From positions 7,692,501 through 7,756,500 of the forward strand of contig NC_088311.1 of the NCBI RefSeq assembly GCF_910592395.1: a stretch of 64,000 nucleotides of DNA, read 5' to 3'. Source of the stretch: Lineus longissimus. Taxonomy: Eukaryota > Nemertea > Pilidiophora > Heteronemertea > Lineidae. The position numbers and the translations under genes were made by a program. The notes below the pieces were generated by a model, which saw only the letters and a list, made by a program, of their open reading frames with translations, was not told the DNA's origin and made no database searches. Shown in pieces: positions 57,795-64,000 of the stretch; the stretch's first letter is position 1, and each line of letters starts with the position of its first letter.

Positions 57795-57808
57795 GTTGCT
57801 ACGGTTAC
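57795..57808 (-). promoter_or_regulatory. RFX X-box-like site
   Basis: GTAACCGTAGCAAC on the minus strand fits the RFX consensus GTNRCC-N(0-3)-RGYAAC with a 2-base spacer, every defined position matching. X-boxes near the start of transcription mark ciliary genes in animals. Its placement immediately upstream of a plausible ATG supports function. Confidence 0.5.
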
Positions 57809-57839
57809 TGCTATGAATGAAATGGAAAACCACCAGACA

Positions 57840-58600
57840 CTTTTTCTATTTCATATCAAGAGGATCAGAGTCGGATTACCCCAGAAACCTATTACCTGGG
57901 GAAGACCTCAGAAAAATGTACAGAGACGAACTTAGAAATTGAAGTGGGTGGACAGTGAGACAAGGAAAAATCCCCAGACACCAACACTTTCAAAGGCTTT
58001 TCCTAATATTTTGCATCTGGAAAGAAAGGCTCAGGAGTTCTTAGGATATTATTCTACATCTCCGAGCAGAAAAAGATAGGTTTTTTTCCAGATATGCTTT
58101 GCCACATATGGTCTTGTCAACCCCAGGATTACAGCTCCTTGTCTCTGTTCAGCAACTAAATGTCAACTAAGGATTATTGCTGAGGTTGATGCCTTTTACC
58201 GGAAGAAACAATAAAAAATTACAAACTTGGTATACGATACGAATAGGTAGGCTACTTTTGTTGAGTTGGCAGCAGAAAGCTATTGACATCCAGTGATCTT
58301 TTTAGTCCAGGCATGTGGGATAAGCAACAGAGCACTTCCGGGGACTCCCATTGCTAACCTTTAACTCTGAAAGAATGAAAAGAATGGATGTTTACACAAA
58401 CTTCAAAGGACCTACCCTTACTTTAGATGTTCTATATTCCTTTGACAGGTGAAGAAGGGATGCCACCATCCAGGTCCTCAAAAGATCATTGACTTTAAAT
58501 TTGTTAAAAGGGAACCCCCGACTTTTAGCTTATCCCAGAGTAGGCTTATACATCAATTGATAGCACTGTGAAACAATTATTTTTTACAACTTGGTTTCTC
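57840..58600. other. Upstream region of the X-box gene, nothing recognised
   Basis: No exon or repeat recognised. Confidence 0.35.
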
Positions 58601-58611
58601 ATAATTCTTAC

Positions 58612-58696
58612 ATTCAAAAGTGACATTTAGATCAAAAAGAATATTGCACCGAAATAGATGTTTCCGGATGGTGTCCACATAACATGGGAAAACCAT
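58612..58696 (-). CDS. Ambiguous exon candidate, both strands open
   Basis: Minus strand: acceptor CCTACAAATGTCATATCCAG, donor GTAAGA, phase 0 then MVFPCYVDTIRKHLFRCNIL and FDLNVTFE. Plus strand: 58658-58840 reads MFPDGVHITWENHLDMTFVG and VTKMLFTSGENTKTQLVTIL with equal plausibility but no good splice sites. I prefer the minus strand because of the splice signals. Confidence 0.3.
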
Positions 58697-59299
58697 CTGG
58701 ATATGACATTTGTAGGAGTCACAAAAATGCTGTTTACATCCGGTGAAAATACTAAAACCCAACTTGTTACTATTCTTGATTGGTATAACTTTTTTAGGCA
58801 AAATCATTCACAATGTTTATCAAATGAGATCTGGACTTAATAGGAAATGGGATGCATTTCACTTTACGAAGTAAGGAATCCACCTACCTGTTTCTGTTCC
58901 TGCAATCGTTCTGTGGAAAGCTTCCTAAATTTTGACTTCCTTCGACTTTGTCATATAATCGGGAAGAACGTATTTTCCATGTGTTGGAAGAAAACAACTT
59001 CACCGGTAATGAATCCATTTGGAAGTTTCTTGATATTTTGGTACGATATCTGTGGCTAAATTTATTTTCTACTAGTGTGCTACAAGACTGAAATACATGT
59101 GCTTTCTCATTATTTTTATAGAGATAATGATGGAAATCTATCCTATTGAACAAGGCCTCACTCTCAATGTTCATTTAGTTTACAGTGACATTTTTAGACA
59201 CTGCTTTTGCTAGTATAACATGATTTAGATGGAAGGTAAAACAACAAAAGGCAAATATAAAGAAACTATGCCATTCATCATTATTTGAAAATATCTAAA

Positions 59300-59635
59300 T
59301 CACACCACATTTTGTTTAATTTCACGGCTGAAGATGCATTGTATTATTAAACCCATAGAGGATTTGTCATTGGGAGAATTGCAATCAAAGAATGATACAA
59401 CACTAATTATCCTACAACTGAAGCAATGGAGAACGATGCGCATCATATATTTGAAAACATTTCGACCTTGAAATGCATAATTCAGAAGGCCGTGAATCAT
59501 AGTCAACTGCCATGGCAGGGCAATGCACTCGTCTCTAATTAGTATATTTGCCAATGGAGGCAGTTGAGTGCAATTAATCAGTAGCCTCAAAGTGGTGTGG
59601 GACTTTCTGACAAATCTAATTAAACTTGCAGCCAT
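59300..59635 (-). CDS. Candidate initial exon, good Kozak context
   Basis: Minus-strand frame of 111 codons. The ATG lies in CAAAGATGGCTGC (A at -3, G at +4), a favourable start context, and opens with MAASLIRFVRKSHTTLRLLI and NCTQLPPLANILIRDECIAL, then PWQLTMIHGLLNYAFQ, followed by a possible donor GTCGAA. The basic, Arg/Ser-rich N-terminus would be compatible with a mitochondrial presequence, but this is speculative. Length alone is near the chance limit. Confidence 0.35.
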   Translation of the reverse strand: MAASLIRFVRKSHTTLRLLINCTQLPPLANILIRDECIALPWQLTMIHGLLNYAFQGRNVFKYMMRIVLHCFSCRIISVVSFFDCNSPNDKSSMGLIIQCIFSREIKQNVV

Positions 59636-59880
59636 CTTTGGGATGATATTGACAGCAACCTCTGCTTACTTCGAAAGGAGTCTTGAAAAGATTTGCCAAC
59701 ACTGGTATATGATTTTTGCCAACCAAATTCTTCATCTAGTGCATTCTCACTACTGGAGGGTGTGTACTACTACAGTTACTGGTATAGAATAATACAGGCT
59801 ACATGTCTTCCAGCTGGGGTGAATCTCATTCTTGAATGTAGGTCCAAAATGTCCCAACCTTTTTACCATATTGCAAATGA

Positions 59881-60126
59881 GAGCATTCTCCCCGATTGCA
59901 TCGAGAATACGTGAGAGTCACTAATCACTCACTGCGTATTCAATACTTGCTGCATGTGTGCATTAATGAAGAAAAGTTGTCATTCTTCTCAAGGTATGAC
60001 TCAGGGGAGACTTGCATATCAAAAGCTAATTGTAAGGTTCACTCTGGGTCCAATCTGGTTCACGTCATCCTAAATGTACTCGAGGTGCTGTGCAACTATG
60101 CATTTGAACTTAACTCAATGTACTGA
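59881..60126 (+). CDS. Candidate plus-strand terminal exon, 81 codons
   Basis: Plus-strand frame from just after a pyrimidine-rich acceptor (CCTTTTTACCATATTGCAAATGAG) to TGA at 60124-60126. Reads HSPRLHREYVRVTNHSLRIQ, YLLHVCINEEKLSFFSRYDS and GETCISKANCKVHSGSNLVH, ending VILNVLEVLCNYAFELNSMY. Composition is convincingly globular. A GTAAGG after KAN could be a donor, giving a shorter internal exon. No family is recognised. Confidence 0.42.
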   Translation, partial: EHSPRLHREYVRVTNHSLRIQYLLHVCINEEKLSFFSRYDSGETCISKANCKVHSGSNLVHVILNVLEVLCNYAFELNSMY

Positions 60127-60386
60127 TATCTTAAGCATTCATGAACTGAACCAGATTCTCAATATCATTCCATCCAACGTTGCTTTTGGTCACCTGCGCA
60201 TCTCTAGAGGAATACACAGAGAAATGTACTACGGATAGGTGCAACTAGAGATGGAACCTATTCTAGGTCCGCTTCAATATTCGTTCGAACAGAAAGCCGC
60301 ACGAATAGAACTTGGTACTTATTTTCGCGTTAATCGTTCATTGACAATTATGCATTGTAATTGACTAATCACCCCTAGCTCATGAA

Positions 60387-60671
60387 GTGGTAGTCCTCGG
60401 TGCATGTTCGTGTGAGTCCATGCATTTCCTTACATCGCTGCAACCCCGTGCATTTCCTGAACAAGTAATGCAGGTGTCGATTCCTTTATATGCAATTCTG
60501 GACCTTTTGATGATGCCTTGCATGTTTTTCTATCAATTGACTGATTCATTTATTAGTTTCATGGACCCGTCAATCAAAATATTCCTGCTTTATCAAAACG
60601 GCAATGTAATGAAGAATATTAGCCTGAGCATGCAGTCGCATGTGCAAATAAATTACCCTGGTATTGTTTAG
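60387..60671 (+). CDS. Candidate plus-strand coding segment, 94 codons
   Basis: Open frame with protein-like content, for example PRAFPEQVMQVSIPLYAILD, LLMMPCMFFYQLTDSFISFM and DPSIKIFLLYQNGNVMKNIS. The hydrophobic middle could be membrane-associated. No clear acceptor or donor. It may be the 3' neighbour of 59881-60126 or chance. Confidence 0.28.
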   Translation: MVVLGACSCESMHFLTSLQPRAFPEQVMQVSIPLYAILDLLMMPCMFFYQLTDSFISFMDPSIKIFLLYQNGNVMKNISLSMQSHVQINYPGIV

Positions 60672-61320
60672 CTTGCATTAGGCAACATTCCCTTACTGAA
60701 ACATTCATCAAGTAGATTTCTGAAAATGACTTTAACTGTTCGAAAAGTGATGTTTGAGTGTCGCCCACCTGTAGTGATACATTCCTGCACGCACAGATGA
60801 ATATGCTTTTATTTTTTGTGCTAATCAAACATTTTCCAATTAGTCCAAGTAGGATATGTCAAGTAACACTTAACTCTAAAACCATATTTGTCGGGGGGGG
60901 GGGGGGTTTATATATGTCTGTTCACACTACACCAATGTACGAAAACCTTGTAAGATGTATCACTCCATTTATTAGATTGTCATAACTGAACCTTGGTCAG
61001 CCAAAGCAATAAAAATAGCTCCATATGTAATTAAAAGAAATCCCACATGCCACCCATAAACTGTCTAAGTCCTTTTCACAACAGATGTTGTCGATGATCG
61101 AAACAGTCCGAGAAAGAGATGAAACAATTTCCATACATTTTATCATCCACATAAAATGCAAAGCATCGCCCTGGGCTTAAATATTTTGTGAACAAAATGC
61201 AAATGATATCAGACGTAACCTTTATTACCACCCTGAAACAGCACCTTTTTTAACCAACACTATTTTGCCTTCTCCCGAGTGGCTTACAGTTCAACTTGAA
61301 AGGAATTCCAATTTAACTTT

Positions 61321-61461
61321 ATGTCTGGCGCTGCAGGCTATGATCTGAGCGCAATCCAAAATATTGGAATTTCAGATATCTTCAATAAGGGATTAATGGC
61401 TCCCTGGGGGCTGCTAGGGTTATGCTATGCTTTGAAATTGTTTAGATTTGTAAGGCAATGA
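61321..61461 (+). CDS. dUTPase-like fragment (motif I AAGYDL)
   Basis: ATG at 61321 opens 46 codons to TGA, with a strong donor GTAAGG at 61450 that would end the exon after 43 codons. The peptide begins MSGAAGYDLSAIQNIGISDI and continues FNKGLMAPWGLLGLCYALKL. AAGYDLSA with the following Ile-rich strands matches motif I and the next beta-strands of trimeric dUTPases (dUTP to dUMP plus pyrophosphate). Motif II (PRSG-type) and later motifs are not seen nearby. Either a first exon of a spliced dUTPase-domain gene, or a relic from a cellular copy or a retroelement carrying this domain. Confidence 0.45.
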   Translation: MSGAAGYDLSAIQNIGISDIFNKGLMAPWGLLGLCYALKLFRFVRQ

Positions 61462-61469
61462 CAGTGTAT

Positions 61470-62770
61470 CATGTCTATGAATTGAGCAAGGGACAAGGGT
61501 GGCTCCAGGGGATGTATCCTGCCCTTTTGAAATCCAGCAAGAGCACGAGTAGGTTCTAACATCGAATTGGAAAGACACCGAAAGCATTTGTGTTGTTATG
61601 AAGCTAGCTTACTCCTATGGAAGTACTTCTGACTTTTGCCTTGATAACATCAAAAAGTTGATATCAGTCTTCAAAGGGTTAATTGTCATCTTCGAATCGA
61701 CTACACACTCGACCATCCGTGAAATTTCCGATGGCTAATTGCTACAAATGTATCTTCTTTTGTTCTTTACACTGAGATGAAAGGGACACTGATTCATAAT
61801 GTTATCATAGCATGGTGGAATAACAAGACGGACTACTCTAACCAATGATGGAGAAAATTGTGAGAGAATAGGCCGAGATTCCAGGCATGTGGCATGGAGA
61901 TGCAGAGGCTGGAAGAGCTACTGACCATCACTTACAAGACCGATGTATAGTCATGTTAAAGATGGTGTTACAGTGACACATCCAAAACCGTACACAAGCA
62001 CTTTGAAGAATGGTTTAAACATTTTCTGGTGGATCCCTAATGTATCCTCTATACAGGAACTCTGCAAGTATACATTGATAATCACCAGCAGTAATTAGCC
62101 ATGGGCTGATTGGTACATTGTGAAAGGTTTCAAAGTGGCATCCATATATATCTTTTTAAGGCGTAACTGTATAAAGTACAAATATATATGTAACATCAAC
62201 AACATACATGTACCACCGGAAGGCTCGCCTCCAGTTTTCGACATCAAAACTTCGGCACACGCCCAAAATAAGCATGAAATTATACATAAAATCATTAAGA
62301 CCCCTATCTAGCTAGAGGCGACGGTTTGCTGAAATAAATGATAATCAGAGTGTGATATCCTCAAGTGATGATTATTTTCTCAGGTTACACGATGCTGGAT
62401 GCACAAAACATGGTACTTTTTTAATTCTTAAGCAATAAAGAGCGCATGCAGACCTGCACAGAAAATAACTTAATTGTTATCCGATGGTTCTTGTCCAGAA
62501 GTCATGCTATGATTTTAGAAGAAGTAAGTGATAAAACTCACAAAGAGGTGGCAGCATCTAGCAGTAAGGACAGTTGGGAAAAAGCTTTGACCCAACTGTC
62601 GGGAATCTGCCAGACTTGATACAAATGCATAATCCTCTGAGACCAAGAGCCAAGAGAGACACCCGAATCAACACATAACATGACATAAAACTGATTCAAA
62701 TCTTATAGACCATGGAGTTACCTCATCCTGTCTCATAAGTACCTAGAACAAGGCAGGGCAACATCTATGT
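61470..62770. other. Stretch without supported gene
   Basis: No convincing exon. A segment near 62.21-62.26 kb (CCGGAAGGCTCGCCTCCAGT) is GC-rich and looks like part of a dispersed element, without recognisable ends. Confidence 0.3.
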
Positions 62771-62782
62771 GACACAATCGTC

Positions 62783-62937
62783 TCATCTCAGTATGATTAT
62801 CCCAGCAATAAATAGCCAGGGCGCTTTTTCAGTAGAACTGCCATTTCCATCTCTGGACAAAACAGTCCGGCTAACAGGACTTAGTTGACTCAGCGGTCTA
62901 AAACACACCGATACATAATCTGATAACATAATCTTCT
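62783..62937 (-). CDS. Candidate terminal exon with possible membrane tail
   Basis: Minus strand, near-perfect acceptor (CCTTTATACTGTTCTTACCAG), two bases then 50 codons to TGA: KIMLSDYVSVCFRPLSQLSP, VSRTVLSRDGNGSSTEKAPW and LFIAGIIILR. A Ser/Arg-rich segment is followed by a short hydrophobic end. No donor. No family is recognised. Confidence 0.42.
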
Positions 62938-63246
62938 CTGGTAAGAACAGTATAAAGGAGAATTTTCTAGGAGGATGCGACAAAAATGTGATTAAGAACG
63001 ATCTGGTCATTGTCTACATGGATAAAGAAGATTTTCGCTTTTGTCTCTGTGTAGAAGACCAAGGATTCACAGCCTAATCTGCCCCTTCGTCGAGGAATCT
63101 CCTGACCACCCAGGATCAGGAGGACCACCGTCATTCGTTGCATGATTATGGCGAAAATCCCATTTGAGAGTCATCCAGATTTGTCGAGGGGTCACCTCGG
63201 TTAGGGATGGGGAGAGATAACAGAAATCCTATGAATTATACAATAT

Positions 63247-63483
63247 TTGACACAAAGGGGTTTGGGTTTATCTCTGCGGATTCATGAGCTGGTTGCTTTG
63301 AAGATGCTGGGTGGTGGTGAGGGGAGATTTGTCATCAGGCCACCTGAGTTAGGGGTTCTTGTGGAGATAACATCAAGAGGGTTTACTGGGAACTTCAGAG
63401 GGACGAAACAACCGGGCCTGGTGTATTGGGAGAGTGTACAGGAGAAAGGGGACTACTTTGAGAGGATTTTGCTTAAGGGCTAG
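63247..63483 (+). CDS. Weak candidate, Gly/Arg-rich frame
   Basis: Plus-strand frame in a G-rich stretch: VALKMLGGGEGRFVIRPPEL, GVLVEITSRGFTGNFRGTKQ and PGLVYWESVQEKGDYFERIL. Purine-rich DNA favours open frames, so the weight is low. It precedes the candidate exon at 63807-63925 on the same strand. Confidence 0.25.
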   Translation: MTQRGLGLSLRIHELVALKMLGGGEGRFVIRPPELGVLVEITSRGFTGNFRGTKQPGLVYWESVQEKGDYFERILLKG

Positions 63484-63806
63484 AGGTGGGAGGGAAAGGA
63501 TGCATTGTGGTGAATGCTGGACACTAATCCTTCTTGTTGTCCTCGCCGCACAGCAAATCCTCTATGGTGTGGTCTGAGATTTTCACCTTACTTCAAATGG
63601 CTGATAAATTTATCTGATCTGACTGTGGCTGTGTGGGGGAGTTTCGATGTGGAGCACTTGGACAAAAGGAGAGGGCAAGTTATTGGATTCAGTTTTACAA
63701 TCAAGAAGAAGAAGATTAGAAGTCATCTCTTTATGTAACCGGGTTTGGACCAGCAGTCCCTCCCAAGTGCAACCGGCAATTGAAAGAATAACTTTTTTTC
63801 TCACAG

Positions 63807-63925
63807 TGTGTCTGTGTGATCCTAAACCAGAAGTGACAAGGCAGAAATTAGTCTTGGCACGCATTCAGCTAAATCAGGTCTCACAAAACGGATTAGATTT
63901 GCCAATGGATGAAGAGTCAAGATGA
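63807..63925 (+). CDS. Candidate terminal exon near window end
   Basis: Excellent acceptor (ATAACTTTTTTTCTCACAG), two bases then 38 codons: CLCDPKPEVTRQKLVLARIQ and LNQVSQNGLDLPMDEESR, TGA at 63923-63925. The charged, acidic C-terminus is protein-like. The frame is also open upstream for about 50 codons (63647 onward), so the intron boundary is not certain. A GTCTCA after LNQ is a possible donor. Confidence 0.42.
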
Positions 63926-64000
63926 CCGAAGAAAGTCAATGCATCTGGACAATGATGACTTCGAGCTGATTTGATAGCCAGCTAATCATTTTCAAATTAC

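Overview
The window looks like nuclear DNA from a metazoan, most likely a marine invertebrate. I cannot place it more precisely. The reasons are AT-rich sequence (roughly 60% or more A+T by eye), no reading frame longer than about 148 codons on either strand, many short open segments flanked by pyrimidine-tract/AG and GTRAGT-type splice signals, tRNA-derived SINE-like sequence, pogo-like and TA-flanked miniature inverted-repeat elements, minisatellites and homopolymer runs. There are no operons, ribosome binding sites, rRNA genes or CRISPR arrays.

All protein annotation here is exon-level and was made by eye from open frame, residue composition, splice signals and phase agreement. In DNA this AT-rich, frames of 40-100 codons arise by chance, and several segments are open on both strands. 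Most exon calls therefore carry confidence 0.25-0.5, and few product names are given.

Layout: 0-5 kb holds decayed coding fragments (one with a reverse-transcriptase-like stretch) and a tRNA-Met-like SINE. The 5-10 kb part is sparse, with isolated candidate exons and a coiled-coil fragment. The 10-12 kb part has a dispersed repeat and an exon resembling the ricin-type lectin domain of mannose receptors. From 11.5 to 30 kb most candidate exons are on the minus strand: a phase-consistent three-exon 3' end (11.57-13.53 kb), terminal exons at 14.05, 16.15, 17.8, 20.44, 21.84 and 26.41 kb, and a possible gene start at 20.14 kb only about 300 bp downstream of the preceding gene's polyadenylation signal. 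A phase-consistent three-exon plus-strand model (25.26-26.89 kb) surrounds one minus-strand exon. The block at 18.48-19.44 kb is a minisatellite built from two related unit classes (53 and 69 bp), with a hint of trimeric higher-order organisation.

From 30 to 48 kb there are scattered exons on both strands. The best are minus 34.63, 37.04, 40.71, 41.25 and 45.95 kb, and plus 40.01/40.45 kb. A minus-strand promoter-like cluster (CRE, octamer, TATA, E-box) lies at 51.72-51.81 kb. A 1,578-bp inverted-repeat transposon packed with CAGTG/CAGTCA motifs occupies 53.39-54.96 kb. A compound-hairpin miniature element lies at 56.76-57.19 kb. A minus-strand first exon at 57.79 kb has an RFX X-box-like site a few bases upstream, the type of site found at ciliary genes. 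The end of the window carries plus-strand exons, including a fragment with the dUTPase signature AAGYDL at 61.32 kb.

The genes are not a recognisable pathway. The most notable non-genic structures are the CAGTG/CAGTCA transposon, the two hairpin-rich miniature elements and the two-class minisatellite.
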